Origin: JAHJUB01 sp041653615 [NCBI: Candidatus Ratteibacteria bacterium]
GTDB lineage: Bacteria > Ratteibacteria > UBA8468 > MWAK01
NCBI GenBank assembly: GCA_041653615.1
Contig: JBAZEZ010000001.1
Coordinates: forward strand, 78,979-142,978
Length of the DNA: 64,000 bases
Direction: 5' to 3'
Made by a program: the position numbers and the translations under genes. The notes under the pieces are model-generated. The model searched no databases, was not told the DNA's origin, and saw only the letters and a program-made list of their open reading frames with translations. Positions 51,609-61,743 of this stretch are shown piece after piece. Numbering within the stretch: position 1 is the stretch's first letter; every line of letters starts with the position of its first letter.

Positions 51609-52395
51609 AAAATCTATTTTTTTCTAAAATTACCCCGGTTAGCTTCCATTGCTTTCCAATCCAGGCAACGGCATTTTCAATCCTGATTGAAGTCGCCGGA
51701 TGCGTGCTTAAAGGAGCGATAATCAGGCGGGGTTCTTTCTGTTCTATTTCACCTAATTTCCGCAAAAAGGAGACCATGCCGGCAGGATCATACCCGGCCT
51801 GCCGTGCATAGGACATGCCGAGAGTATCAGCCTGAAGTTCATCTTTGCGGCTGTAAGAAAGCTGGGTTAGATTAAAAGCGACGCTGACCGCTTTTTCAAT
51901 ATAACTATATTTGCTTTCGGAAAAAATGATAGAGGCCGGAACGGAATAGAGGACCTGGGATTGCATTTGCTTGATGGCGTGCCGGGCCGCCACATGGCCG
52001 ACCTCATGACCTAAAACGCAAGCCAACTCATCCTCGGAGGAAACCAGTTTTAACAGTCCGGTAGTCACATAAACGTACCCGCCGGGTCCGGCAAAAGCAT
52101 TGACGTCCTTGCTCTCCATAACTTCAAAACGGAACGTAACATCTCCGCGCCCCGACCTTTCCGCTACCTTCTGGCCCACCTTCTTAACCCACTTGACCGC
52201 ATTAGCGTCGCTGCTGGGCTTATATTCTTTCCTGATCTGGCGATCCACCGACTCACCCACCGTAATTTCATCCTGGGTAGAATAAAGGCTTGTTTCCTGA
52301 CGGTTAGTCACCGGATTATAAACAGTGGCACAGCCCCCCAAAGAGATTCCGGCAAACAGCAGAAAAATACCCAGTAAAAACCTTTTTTTTAACAT
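51601..52395 (-). CDS. M48-family metallopeptidase lipoprotein
   Basis: 264 residues. A signal peptide ends in the lipobox LGGCATVYNP, so it should be anchored in a membrane facing the periplasm. The zinc-binding motif LGHEVGHVAARHAIKQM lies near residue 135, and the third ligand is in SRKDELQADTLGMSYA near 195. It resembles the LoiP/YcaL group, which helps quality control of outer-membrane proteins. I start at the ATG at 52395 (AAGGG in front). It follows the TolC-like gene and precedes the metal exporter. Confidence 0.9.
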   Translation of the reverse strand: MLKKRFLLGIFLLFAGISLGGCATVYNPVTNRQETSLYSTQDEITVGESVDRQIRKEYKPSSDANAVKWVKKVGQKVAERSGRGDVTFRFEVMESKDVNAFAGPGGYVYVTTGLLKLVSSEDELACVLGHEVGHVAARHAIKQMQSQVLYSVPASIIFSESKYSYIEKAVSVAFNLTQLSYSRKDELQADTLGMSYARQAGYDPAGMVSFLRKLGEIEQKEPRLIIAPLSTHPATSIRIENAVAWIGKQWKLTGVILEKNRFYD

Positions 52396-52414
52396 TTTAG
52401 CCCTTTCGCAACCC

Positions 52415-53704
52415 TTAATTCCGTCCGACCGAACGCTCCAGAACCGACTCGGCGGAAAGGTAATCGTAAGCCGCGTTGTAGTAATCGGTCTTGGCCTGCG
52501 CCAACGCAAAATCAGCGTCTAAAACTTCGGTGTTGGTCGCCATCCCTTCCTTGAAACGAATGCTCTGTATCCGCAGGACCTCTTCCGCCTGACTGACCGC
52601 TTTTTGGGCCGTCTCAATCCTGGCTCCGGCTGACCGAACGGAAAGGTAGGCATTTTTGACCTCCAAACCGATGGACCGCTCCAGGTCCGACAGGCCAAAC
52701 CGGGCCAGATTAAACTGGTTCCTGCTGTTCCGGACCCGGTCTCCAGTTCTACCCCAATTCCAAATGTCATAAGAAACAACAAAAAGCGCCTGGTCGTTAC
52801 GGGACCAGTCGGATTGGAAAGCGTCCTCCTGAAATTCCTGCCGGACCAATTGCAGGGAAATTTGCGGAAAGTATCCGCTACCAGCCACCATCTTTCCCTT
52901 TTCCGCCTGACCAACCTTAATGGCCGCCGCCTTAAGTTCCGGCCGGTTCTGCCGCGCCTGTACATAATAATACTCCAGGCCCTTATCTTCCAGGCGGACA
53001 TCCAAAGGAACGTCTTCCAGAATAACCTCTGTTTCCAAAGACCTTTCCAGGAGACGGTTCAACCCGCTCCAGGCTGATTTCAAACCGTTCTCCGCCAAAA
53101 TCAACGCATCCGCACTATGCGCCAATTCTACCTCCGCCTTAAGTTGCTCCACCTTGGGCAAAACTCCGGCTTGCACTCTTTTTCCCACTTCGGAGGAGTG
53201 GCGCCGCCGGTTATCAACCAATTCCCGGGAAACACTGACCGCTTTTTCCAAACGCAGGACATTAAAATAAGCGCTTTTAACGTTTAAAACCAGGTCCAGG
53301 TAAATAACATCGTAGGAGGCGCGGGCAAGATCAACTGCCAGTCCGGCAATCCGGTATTGGCCCGAAAGCCGACCGCCGGTAAACAAGGGTTGGGTAACCA
53401 CCAGGGAAAGGGTATTAAAATCGGTCTCCGTCTTACCGGAAGAAGTCGAACCGTTGAAAATATCGCCTTGCTGGTAAGTATTGCCTCCGGAAAGATTAAA
53501 CGAAGGGAAAAGGTAGGTGCGCTGTTCGGCGGCGCTACTTTCGGCTGCCCACACCCCTTCCTCCGCCTGTTTTAAAACCAGGCTTTTCGCTCCGGCTTCC
53601 CGGACCGTTTCCGGCAGCGTGAGAGAATCGGCGACAGCCAAACCGGCAAAAGAAAAGAAAACACAGGACAGTAAAAAGCCTAAAAAAATATTCCTGGTTC
53701 CCAT
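52415..53704 (-). CDS. TolC-family outer-membrane channel
   Basis: 429 residues with a signal peptide (FLGFLLSCVFFSFAGLAVADS) and two internally similar halves of long helices: KSAYFNVLRLEKAVSVSREL with VQAGVLPKVEQLKAEVELAH in the first, and VKNAYLSVRSAGARIETAQK with FKEGMATNTEVLDADFALAQ in the second. This is the OEP/TolC pattern for export channels. No membrane-fusion protein or RND pump is in the same group; only a peptidase and a CDF exporter follow. Confidence 0.92.
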   Translation of the reverse strand: MGTRNIFLGFLLSCVFFSFAGLAVADSLTLPETVREAGAKSLVLKQAEEGVWAAESSAAEQRTYLFPSFNLSGGNTYQQGDIFNGSTSSGKTETDFNTLSLVVTQPLFTGGRLSGQYRIAGLAVDLARASYDVIYLDLVLNVKSAYFNVLRLEKAVSVSRELVDNRRRHSSEVGKRVQAGVLPKVEQLKAEVELAHSADALILAENGLKSAWSGLNRLLERSLETEVILEDVPLDVRLEDKGLEYYYVQARQNRPELKAAAIKVGQAEKGKMVAGSGYFPQISLQLVRQEFQEDAFQSDWSRNDQALFVVSYDIWNWGRTGDRVRNSRNQFNLARFGLSDLERSIGLEVKNAYLSVRSAGARIETAQKAVSQAEEVLRIQSIRFKEGMATNTEVLDADFALAQAKTDYYNAAYDYLSAESVLERSVGRN

Positions 53705-53757
53705 TATTTTAGAACGGTTTGGCGGGCAAAAATAACCAAAACTCAAAATTAGGTTAC

Positions 53758-54213
53758 CTATTCAAATTTCTTGCCGGATTTAATTGAGGACACCGATTGG
53801 TTAAAAGAATCGGCCAACTCTTTGAGCAAATCTCCCTCGCGAACGACAACCGGCTTCTCGGGTAACTTCCCCAACGCAATTCCTTGCATCGCCTTTTCCA
53901 GGCGATACAGCGGGCCGAAAGCCCGGTGGAGAAACCGAAATTGAAAAACAATCGCCAGGACTACTATCGGCAATCCGCCCAGCAGAAATTCGACAATCAA
54001 AAGATACAGAATTTTCTTCCGGATAATAAAAAAATGTTCCGGCTGCATAACCGGCAAGATTAAAAGATTATCCCAGATAGTAAGGTAGGTAATCACCCCG
54101 CCGAGCAGAAACCCGAAAATAATCAGCCCGGCAAATATAAGCGTGTACCTTATGTTCATCTCACGGTTAAGTACTCTCCAGTGATATCTTTTAAATCTCT
54201 TTTTCTCTTCCAT
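53758..54213 (-). CDS. Two-helix membrane protein with HAMP-like domain
   Basis: 151 residues with two membrane helices (YTLIFAGLIIFGFLLGGVIT and LYLLIVEFLLGGLPIVVLAI). A HAMP-like segment GPLYRLEKAMQGIALGKLPE and LLKELADSFNQSVSSI follows. No output domain follows the HAMP. The start is the ATG at 54213, eight bases behind GGAGGA. Such stand-alone HAMP proteins are known but have no clear function. It lies just upstream of the TolC-like gene. Confidence 0.7.
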   Translation of the reverse strand: MEEKKRFKRYHWRVLNREMNIRYTLIFAGLIIFGFLLGGVITYLTIWDNLLILPVMQPEHFFIIRKKILYLLIVEFLLGGLPIVVLAIVFQFRFLHRAFGPLYRLEKAMQGIALGKLPEKPVVVREGDLLKELADSFNQSVSSIKSGKKFE

Positions 54214-54333
54214 AATCCGTTCCTCCAAATTAGAATCCGATTTGGCAATTGACCGGAAAATCCTGCAAGCTAAAACTATACTTTACCACCAAATCCTGAA
54301 AAAAACAAGAATGGTCCGTTCCCGGTAAAAAAA

Positions 54334-55704
54334 TCAACCGCGGAGAAAACTGTCGGCAACCTGATAAACCGGTCCGGCACCGATAGTTAAAATAATGTCG
54401 CCATCCCCAACGCTTTCTTTCAAATAAGAGACTACATCCTTAAACGAGGGAAGAAAATGCGCGCTCTTTCCCGCCGCGGCAAGCTCCCGCACCAAGTCCT
54501 TGGAAGAAACGCTGCGGCGGCTTTCCTCGCTGTCCCGCACAAAAAATATCTCCGGTACGATTACCTCGTCCGCCAGAGCAAAAGAACGGGCGAAATCTCC
54601 CAGGAAAAAGCGGGTACGGCTGTACTGATGAGGCTGGAAAACAGCAAAAATCTTTCCCTTCGGATAGAGCTGGCGGACCGCGGAAAGAGTTGCCGTAATT
54701 TCGGAGGGATGATGACCATAATCATCCAGAACCACGGCGCCCCGATATTCGCCCTTAAACTCAAGCCTCCGGCGTACGCCGGTAAAAGAACCTAATCCCG
54801 CGGCTATCGTCTTCGGTTCCAGACCCAGGAGATGGCAGACCGCAAAAGCGGCGGTACCGTTAAGAACATTGTGCCGGCCCGGCATCCGTAAGAAAATCGA
54901 CGCCAGGCTCTCACCCCCAAAAAAAACCTTAAAACGGGAACCGTCTTGCTCAAACTTAATTTCCCGCGGCTGGTAATCCGCGTTCTTCAAACCGTAAGTA
55001 AAAAAAGTTTTATCTAAACGCTTGGCTACTTCCGTCAAACTATGGCTCTCCCGGCACAACACGGCAAACCCGGCATCAGGCAATAACTCCAGGAATTCCA
55101 GGAAAGCCGACTTAATCTCCGTCAGGTCGCGGTAATAATCAAGATGGTCCTCTTCAATATTGGTAACCACGGCTACTTTCGGCCGCAGAGAAAGAAAATT
55201 CCGGCGGTATTCACATGCTTCCGCAACCAGATATTTACTTTTACCGGTACCGGAATTTCCGCCCAGGAGCGGAACCTCTCCCCCGATAACAAAACTTGGT
55301 TCTTCTCCCGCCTGTCTTAAAACCCAGGCAATCAGCGCGCTGGTAGTCGTCTTGCCGTGGGTACCGGCCACCGCGATTCCGAACCGCTGCTCCATTAACG
55401 AACCAAGCGCTTCGCTATAGGTGACTACCGGGATTTTCCGCTGCCGCGCCGCTAAAATTTCACAATTATCTTCCGGCACCGCGGAAGAAACAACTACCGC
55501 CTCCGTTCCTTCCGGCAGATTATCCGGACGATGACCCACAAAAGTCCGGGCGCCGAGCGCCTGCAATTCTTTCAGCAGCGGTCCTTCCTCCGCGTCGGAA
55601 CCGCTCACCTTTTTCCCGGCGGAAAGCAGAATCCGCGCCACACCGCTGGTTCCGATACCGTTGATTCCGACAAAATGCACCCGTCGCAGCTTTTCTATTT
55701 TCAT
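54334..55704 (-). CDS. murC: UDP-N-acetylmuramate-L-alanine ligase
   Basis: 456 residues, a Mur ligase. The N-terminal UDP-binding GINGIGTSGVARILLSAGKK, the ATP loop GTHGKTTTSALIAWVL near residue 115, NIEEDHLDYY near 180 and DDYGHHPSEITATL near 340 are all present. It adds L-alanine to UDP-MurNAc in peptidoglycan synthesis. It stands alone; other mur genes are not in the window. A TTGACG lies 30 bases upstream, inside the end of addB. Confidence 0.95.
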   Translation of the reverse strand: MKIEKLRRVHFVGINGIGTSGVARILLSAGKKVSGSDAEEGPLLKELQALGARTFVGHRPDNLPEGTEAVVVSSAVPEDNCEILAARQRKIPVVTYSEALGSLMEQRFGIAVAGTHGKTTTSALIAWVLRQAGEEPSFVIGGEVPLLGGNSGTGKSKYLVAEACEYRRNFLSLRPKVAVVTNIEEDHLDYYRDLTEIKSAFLEFLELLPDAGFAVLCRESHSLTEVAKRLDKTFFTYGLKNADYQPREIKFEQDGSRFKVFFGGESLASIFLRMPGRHNVLNGTAAFAVCHLLGLEPKTIAAGLGSFTGVRRRLEFKGEYRGAVVLDDYGHHPSEITATLSAVRQLYPKGKIFAVFQPHQYSRTRFFLGDFARSFALADEVIVPEIFFVRDSEESRRSVSSKDLVRELAAAGKSAHFLPSFKDVVSYLKESVGDGDIILTIGAGPVYQVADSFLRG

Positions 55705-55736
55705 AAATTGTTGATTAATATTTTACCATAATAACG

Positions 55737-58607
55737 TCAACGGCAAATATCACCAAACTGGCAGTTGCGGCAGGAATCTTCATCCGGACAAAAATTAACC
55801 GCCGGGTTGATGATTTCGGACAAAATATACTTCAGGGCCCGGAGACATTGTCCCATTATCTGTTCTTTTTGCGGAAGATACTCCTTTCCGGGAAACTCCA
55901 CCAGGTTAATCTTTCTCAAATAGTAAAGGGCGGCCGTGGTGCCGGCCGCTTTATATTTCTTTTCGATAAAATCAATATAGAGCGGCAATTGGAAAGAATT
56001 GACCGCTTCCCGAATGGATTTTCGGTTCAACTCCATCAACTCCAGCTTCTTTACGGCGGGTACCTTTCGCTCCGCGCCTGTCTTGTAATCAATCACTAAC
56101 AATCTGCCGTCAGGCAAACGGTCAATGCGGTCGACCTTATAACCGAATTTAAAAACCCGGCCGGAAGATTCCACTTCTCCTTCCAAACCTTGTTCCAAAG
56201 AAACAATCTCCCCGACCTCTCGGTTTTCCCGTTCATAATCAAGAAACTTTTCCAAACGCTGGCGAAGTAACTGCCGGACCAGAAAATCCCCGGCTTTAAT
56301 CGTCTTCTGAAAACCGGTTTTAAACCTTTCGGCCATCATGTCCAGAAAAAACATCCGGAATTTCTCGTCAATTACCGGTTTTTTGCCCAAAAAACCCTGA
56401 TATGCTTCTTCCAGCAAAACGTGAACAAAAATCCCGATCTCCTTACTCTCCGGCTCCTCTAAAAGCTCCTCTTTTTCCCGAAGTCCGAGCACGTACCGAT
56501 AGTAAAACATCAACGGGCACTGAAGGTAGGTATCAACGCTGGAAGCGGAATACCGGAAATCCCGGAGAAAAGTTATCATGTCCGGATTCTTGCCGATTGT
56601 GCTTTTAACCGCCTCCGCCTGGACGTTGAAAAACGCTTTACGCGCCGGTGGTTCCTCCAAAGAAACGGTCTCCTGCTGTTTCTTCCAGTTAATTTCTTCC
56701 AGATAACGGCTCTTCTCTTTTTTCAGGTTTCCGTCATAAACCAGGTAAACGTTCCGGGCCGGAGCAAGCAGGCTGTGAAACTGATAGCGTTGAATCTCCT
56801 CCTCCAGACCGTACCTTTCCAGGCCGATACTTATCATAACATCCCGAGGAATAAGCGGTTCGCTTAGGCGCAGGCGGGGCAGAATTGACTCATTGGCGTC
56901 AATTACGATTACCTCCTGAAAAGCCAGCCCGCGAACCTCAAACAAACCTAAAACCTGAAGTCCTTTCAGAGGCGAACCGGAAAAATTTATCATCTCGTTG
57001 TTAAGTTTATCCTCAAATATCCGGAATATTTCCGCGGCCGGAAATTTTTCGTCCCGAAACGAAGCAGTTTCCATCTCTTTCTTAACGGCCAGAACCGCCT
57101 GGATGAATTCCAGGTTAAGCGGATACCGGGCCAGGAAACTTTTTTGAAGCAGAAGGTCGACAAACTTTTCCAGAGTGCCGGAAAAACCGCTGAAGGTATT
57201 CAGTTTCTTCTCCTCCCAACCCAGAAAAAGATAGCGGTGGAGTTCCCGCAATATTTTCTTTAGACCCTTGACGTCAACCGCCAAACCCAGCCGGCCCAAA
57301 ATTTCATTGGTTGATACGTAAAGTTGTTCCAGAGATTCTACTTCCCTGAGCCCCACAAAGAGACTCCCGCCCAAAGGATTGTCCACGGCGCCGAGCAGAA
57401 ACTCTTCCAGGCGGTGAACCAAAACCCTGGTTACAGACGGCTCTGATTCCAATTTAAGGTTCTTGATAAACGGATGGCTCAAAACCCTCAGATAATCCCT
57501 GGTATAATAACGGCTGTTGCCGTGCTTGCGCGCCGAAGTGCGTTTCGGCACGTAGGCGTGCCGCGTCTCCTGCGCCCGAAAGATGGCGCGAAAAAGGGAA
57601 TGAATGGAACTGCGCTTCAGGGGATACCCCATGGAAACATTAAACTCTCCCGCCAGGCCGGTAATCTCTGAAAGGAGCGGGAGCAGGCTGGCCGGTTCCG
57701 GCACCACAACCACCGTTTTCTCTCTTTTTGCCGGCGGAATTTTTTCCAAAATTTCCCGAACCAGGCCCGCCTGGGAATGAGCGTCAAACCCGGCGTAAAA
57801 TTTAACGTTGTATTCCGATTGTTTTTCCTTTTCGGGAATAATCGAACAAGCAAAAGCCTGAGCGGACCTTCCCAAAACAGGCCACTCCCCCCGGCTTCCC
57901 TGAAAAATAATTGTTGCCTTACCGGTATCGTAAAGATGTTTGATCACCTTCTCTTCGGTCCGGTTCAGATAAAAAAGTCCAGCAAAAACAAACCGGTCAA
58001 GTCCGCCCGGGTCGATTTCGGAAATATACCGGGCGGCCAACCGGTAAATCAAACCACGGGAATACCGCTTCTCTGCTTCCAGTATCCGGTGGTAGGAATC
58101 CCTTAACGCAATAATATTTTTCAGTTGGGCGTTGATGCTCTCCGGGATGTCAAAACCGATTTCCGCGCTCTTCTCCACATTCTCCAGTCTTTCCGGCGGA
58201 ATATCCTCTATGTCAAGCTGCTCGATGAAAGCATGAATTTCTCTGGCCCAGGGTAAAAAACGGGAAAATTCACCATCTTTCGCGATGCGGACGCCGGGCA
58301 AACCCGCCTGTAATTCCCGGTTAAGATTATAGATAAGATAACAGGCCTCCGTTTCCGATATCCGTTGAAACTTTTCCCGGCGGCGGACAACATACTCCAT
58401 AAAATCATCTACGGTAAAAAAGACCGGCGGAAAGAAGGACTTCTGAAATCTCCGCGCCAATTCTCGCTTCAGGTAGAGCGCCGGCCGCTTGCCGCCAAAG
58501 ATAATTGCGGTGCGGCTGAAATTCCTGGTCGGTTCAATCTCCTCCAGGAAATCGGCCAGCCGCCCGATGAAATTTTCCGCTAAAGAGAACGTTACAATTT
58601 TACCCAT
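55737..58607 (-). CDS. AddB-like PD-(D/E)XK nuclease subunit
   Basis: 956 residues. The N-terminal two thirds look like an inactive helicase fold; no GxGKT loop is seen (IFGGKRPALYLKREL instead). The C-terminal nuclease domain begins at SASSVDTYLQCPLMFYYRYV near 690. It has His in GIFVHVLLEEAY and the catalytic LLVIDYKTGAER near 855, and ends with an iron-sulfur cysteine set (C-x5-C-x2-C-x5-C in the last 20 residues). It overlaps the addA-like gene by eight bases (ATGGGTAA). The pair should process double-strand breaks for recombination in place of RecBCD. Confidence 0.85.
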   Translation of the reverse strand: MGKIVTFSLAENFIGRLADFLEEIEPTRNFSRTAIIFGGKRPALYLKRELARRFQKSFFPPVFFTVDDFMEYVVRRREKFQRISETEACYLIYNLNRELQAGLPGVRIAKDGEFSRFLPWAREIHAFIEQLDIEDIPPERLENVEKSAEIGFDIPESINAQLKNIIALRDSYHRILEAEKRYSRGLIYRLAARYISEIDPGGLDRFVFAGLFYLNRTEEKVIKHLYDTGKATIIFQGSRGEWPVLGRSAQAFACSIIPEKEKQSEYNVKFYAGFDAHSQAGLVREILEKIPPAKREKTVVVVPEPASLLPLLSEITGLAGEFNVSMGYPLKRSSIHSLFRAIFRAQETRHAYVPKRTSARKHGNSRYYTRDYLRVLSHPFIKNLKLESEPSVTRVLVHRLEEFLLGAVDNPLGGSLFVGLREVESLEQLYVSTNEILGRLGLAVDVKGLKKILRELHRYLFLGWEEKKLNTFSGFSGTLEKFVDLLLQKSFLARYPLNLEFIQAVLAVKKEMETASFRDEKFPAAEIFRIFEDKLNNEMINFSGSPLKGLQVLGLFEVRGLAFQEVIVIDANESILPRLRLSEPLIPRDVMISIGLERYGLEEEIQRYQFHSLLAPARNVYLVYDGNLKKEKSRYLEEINWKKQQETVSLEEPPARKAFFNVQAEAVKSTIGKNPDMITFLRDFRYSASSVDTYLQCPLMFYYRYVLGLREKEELLEEPESKEIGIFVHVLLEEAYQGFLGKKPVIDEKFRMFFLDMMAERFKTGFQKTIKAGDFLVRQLLRQRLEKFLDYERENREVGEIVSLEQGLEGEVESSGRVFKFGYKVDRIDRLPDGRLLVIDYKTGAERKVPAVKKLELMELNRKSIREAVNSFQLPLYIDFIEKKYKAAGTTAALYYLRKINLVEFPGKEYLPQKEQIMGQCLRALKYILSEIINPAVNFCPDEDSCRNCQFGDICR

Positions 58608-61600
58608 TGATTTCAACCGCCTTCAGACTATCCAAATATACCAGAATACCGACGACCTTCGAACCCGGATAAATCTCTTTAACGATTCCAATATATTCCA
58701 CCAGCTGATTCCGGTGTTCGGACAATCCCTCCCCGGAACTCTTGTAATCAAGTACATCTATCCGTCCGGGCCTTACTATCAGACGGTCAATCCGCCGGGT
58801 ATTTCCCCGGCTGTCCACCACGTCCTTTTCCAAAAAAACAGACTCGCCTTCCGCGAGAAAAAAGAATGACTTAAACCGGGGGTCATCCAGCAACCGCCGC
58901 ACCTTCTTTTCCGATTCGGCCAATTCCTTTGTTCCCGGCCGATATTCCGATTGCGCATCATTCACGGCGGTTCGGACAACCAAATCAACATCCGCGCCGG
59001 TTAAATTACCGATACCGGAAAACACCCGGTGTAAAACCTCACCCCGCTCTATCTCCAGACGATTCCGCAGTTGATGCGCGTCCACAAACTCGTCCTTCAG
59101 CAGGTTAATCCAGTCCGGGTAGTCAGCCGGAGAAATGGCCGGAAAAATTTTAAAATCCGCCGCGCTTCCGGGCTTGACGAATAAACACTTCTTTCCTCTT
59201 TCCATTATCTCTGTTCCGGGCACAAGATACCGCGCGGGATTTTTCCGGTTGCTGACCCGGTCGGGTATAAATACATATAACTCCTGCGCAGCCCTGGTTA
59301 AAGCCACATAAACACTGTCCAGTTCCTCAATCAAGCTCCGGCTGTATTCCTGCCGGTAGCATTCCCTGATTTCCGGAGAAAACCGGGCGTAGTCTTTATT
59401 CAACTGGATTAAATCAAGTTTATTACCCCGGGCCTGATATACGCTGAAGGAACTACCCCGCGCCTGGTTTATTGACCTGCGGTTTACGCTAACGCCCAAA
59501 CCCAGAAACGGAACGATAACCACCGGAAATTCCAGGCCCTTGGCTTTATGGACGGTCATCACCCGGACCGCGTTACCCGGGGTTACGGTCACGTACATCT
59601 TTTCCGTCGGCGCCGCCTGAAAATATTCCAGGAATTCGGCCAGACTGGACTGCTCTTCCTCCTGCTCCCTGATTATCTCCAGAAAACGCATGAAAAATCC
59701 CTGGTATCCAGGAAAATTCCGGAGGATGCCGAATTTCCGAAAGATGCTTACCGTCAATTCATAAGGCGGGTAAAACCCGACGCTGTTGAAAAATTCCTCA
59801 ATCAAATCATCCCAGACCGAGCGAAACGAACGCCGGAATTCCGTGTACAAATAACCGCCGCGTCTGCATTTAAATATAAAATCATGCATTTGCTCCCGGC
59901 CCAAGCCGGAAGCTTTCAAAAAGATATGGCCGGTCAGGAAAGAAGCGCAGGAAAGATTGTCAACCGGCGAATTGAGAAATTTAAGAAAAGAGAACAGTTC
60001 CTTGACCAGAGAGTTTTCTCTTACGTTAAGGGTCTTCTCCGACTCCACCGGAAAACCGGCTTCCAACAACCATCCGGTAATCATCTCCACCCGGGCGTTA
60101 TCCCGGGAAAGAACGGCGATATCGCCCGGCGCAAAACGCTCCAGAAGTCCGGCAACCAATTGCGTAACCTTGGTTTTTATCGGTTCTCCACCCTCCTCGG
60201 TCTTTTCCAAGTCAACCTTTTCCACCCGAACATAACCTTTATCCTTATCCGGCAGATATTCTTGCCGGGAGTCGGCAAAGACCGAAACAACCGCTTCCGG
60301 AGAATCAATCTCATCCGTTTCCTTGCTCTCAGCCAGAAAACGTCTGATATTTTCCGGCGCGAAAATACCATTATTAAATTCCACAATCTCTTTGTGACTC
60401 CGGTAATTTTTATTCAACCGTTCGGAGAAAACCGGGCTGGCCGGAAACTCTCCCCCTTTTTCCAAGGAAGCAAGCAAAAAATCATCCCCGCCCCGGAAAC
60501 GATAGACGGCCTGTTTTCGGTCGCCGACACAAAATAGGGACCCGGCCCTGGAAAGCGCGTCTTCCAACAATAAATACAGATTCTTCCACTGAAGTTGGCT
60601 GGTATCCTGAAATTCGTCAATCAGGTAATGGTTAAAACGGGTCGCCAGACGATAATAGATTTCCGGTACGCTGACCTCTTTCCGGTTGAGCAGGCCTTGG
60701 GCGCGGCTGTTCAGTTCCTCCAGAAAAATGACGTCGTCTTTTCCGGATACGGCGCGAAACTCCTTTTCTACCAGATAATAAATGTCAATATACCGGTTAA
60801 AAACGGCGGAGGCTTGAAGCCGGCACAATTGGTCCAGATCCGTCTTAATTTCCTGCCAGAGTCCGAGAATTTCCAAAGGAACGCCGAAACCTTTGTTCAC
60901 CGGAAAATCATCCCGGCTGAATCTGGCCGGGACTTCTTTCACGCTGAAAAAACTGCCGTCTGATTCACAAAACTTATCCAGCGACTTTTTGAACGTTCCG
61001 TTAGTTCCCTCCGGCAAATCCCGGTATAATTTTTTGATATTTTCGGTTATCTTTTCCTGCAAGGGAAAGGCGTCGGTTATTTCCTGCGGGTACTTCTGAA
61101 AAACTCCGGCGTAAATATTGTATTGCCGGAAAAGGGAACTGATGACGGAAAAAATATCCTGCCGGGGCAGCCAGGACGGATTCTCCTCCAAGCGGATGTA
61201 CTGCCGGAGAAATTCTTCCAGTAAATTCCGGGCGCGTTTATTTCCCTCGCTCGCCTTCTGCAGAACCTCGTCCAGACTGTAGGAAAGATAATCCCGCAGG
61301 TCTTCCCTGACTTGAAAATTGGCGGAAAGGTTTAATTTGAAAGCGCAGGCGGAAAGAATGGCGTTGATAAAACTATCTATCGTCTGCACCTGGAAAAAAT
61401 TATAGTGGCGAATAAGATAATCTATCGTAGCCCCCGCCTTAAACGGGCCCTCGGCCGCGGATACGCCGGCCCTTTCCAACGCAGTCAGGATATTGCTCTT
61501 CTCCTCAGGCGTAGCGTAACAATCCAAGCTGACCATCTTCAGGAAACGGATAATCCGCTCCTTCATTTCAATGGCAGCCTTGTTGGTAAAGGTTATCGCC

Positions 61601-61743
61601 AGGATATTGCGCAAGGGAATATCGTCCGCTCCCGAACCCAACAGAAGCTGAACGTATCTGGTTGCCAGGGCATAGGTCTTCCCGGAACCGGCGGAAGCCA
61701 CCACGGTCCGAATCTCCGGAAATTTCATCCCTATCTTTGTCAT
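58600..61743 (-). CDS. AddA-like UvrD-type helicase/nuclease
   Basis: About 1047 residues. The UvrD/Rep helicase motifs are present: Walker A VVASAGSGKTYALATRYVQL near residue 17, TFTNKAAIEMKERI near 52, LIDEFQDTSQLQWKNL near 375, CVGDRKQAVYRFRGGD near 405 and VMTVHKAKGLEFPVVIVPF near 735. A C-terminal RecB-type nuclease has GEVLHRVF and VLDYKSSGEG near 1010. It is the motor partner of the AddB-like protein. The first ATG (61743) lies inside a dispersed repeat; the next, at 61728, is an alternative start. Confidence 0.9.
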   Translation of the reverse strand: MTKIGMKFPEIRTVVASAGSGKTYALATRYVQLLLGSGADDIPLRNILAITFTNKAAIEMKERIIRFLKMVSLDCYATPEEKSNILTALERAGVSAAEGPFKAGATIDYLIRHYNFFQVQTIDSFINAILSACAFKLNLSANFQVREDLRDYLSYSLDEVLQKASEGNKRARNLLEEFLRQYIRLEENPSWLPRQDIFSVISSLFRQYNIYAGVFQKYPQEITDAFPLQEKITENIKKLYRDLPEGTNGTFKKSLDKFCESDGSFFSVKEVPARFSRDDFPVNKGFGVPLEILGLWQEIKTDLDQLCRLQASAVFNRYIDIYYLVEKEFRAVSGKDDVIFLEELNSRAQGLLNRKEVSVPEIYYRLATRFNHYLIDEFQDTSQLQWKNLYLLLEDALSRAGSLFCVGDRKQAVYRFRGGDDFLLASLEKGGEFPASPVFSERLNKNYRSHKEIVEFNNGIFAPENIRRFLAESKETDEIDSPEAVVSVFADSRQEYLPDKDKGYVRVEKVDLEKTEEGGEPIKTKVTQLVAGLLERFAPGDIAVLSRDNARVEMITGWLLEAGFPVESEKTLNVRENSLVKELFSFLKFLNSPVDNLSCASFLTGHIFLKASGLGREQMHDFIFKCRRGGYLYTEFRRSFRSVWDDLIEEFFNSVGFYPPYELTVSIFRKFGILRNFPGYQGFFMRFLEIIREQEEEQSSLAEFLEYFQAAPTEKMYVTVTPGNAVRVMTVHKAKGLEFPVVIVPFLGLGVSVNRRSINQARGSSFSVYQARGNKLDLIQLNKDYARFSPEIRECYRQEYSRSLIEELDSVYVALTRAAQELYVFIPDRVSNRKNPARYLVPGTEIMERGKKCLFVKPGSAADFKIFPAISPADYPDWINLLKDEFVDAHQLRNRLEIERGEVLHRVFSGIGNLTGADVDLVVRTAVNDAQSEYRPGTKELAESEKKVRRLLDDPRFKSFFFLAEGESVFLEKDVVDSRGNTRRIDRLIVRPGRIDVLDYKSSGEGLSEHRNQLVEYIGIVKEIYPGSKVVGILVYLDSLKAVEING

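Noticed and set aside
59548-60537. A 329-codon plus frame inside the addA-like gene
   Set aside because: It lies opposite conserved helicase motifs, with no ribosome-binding site.
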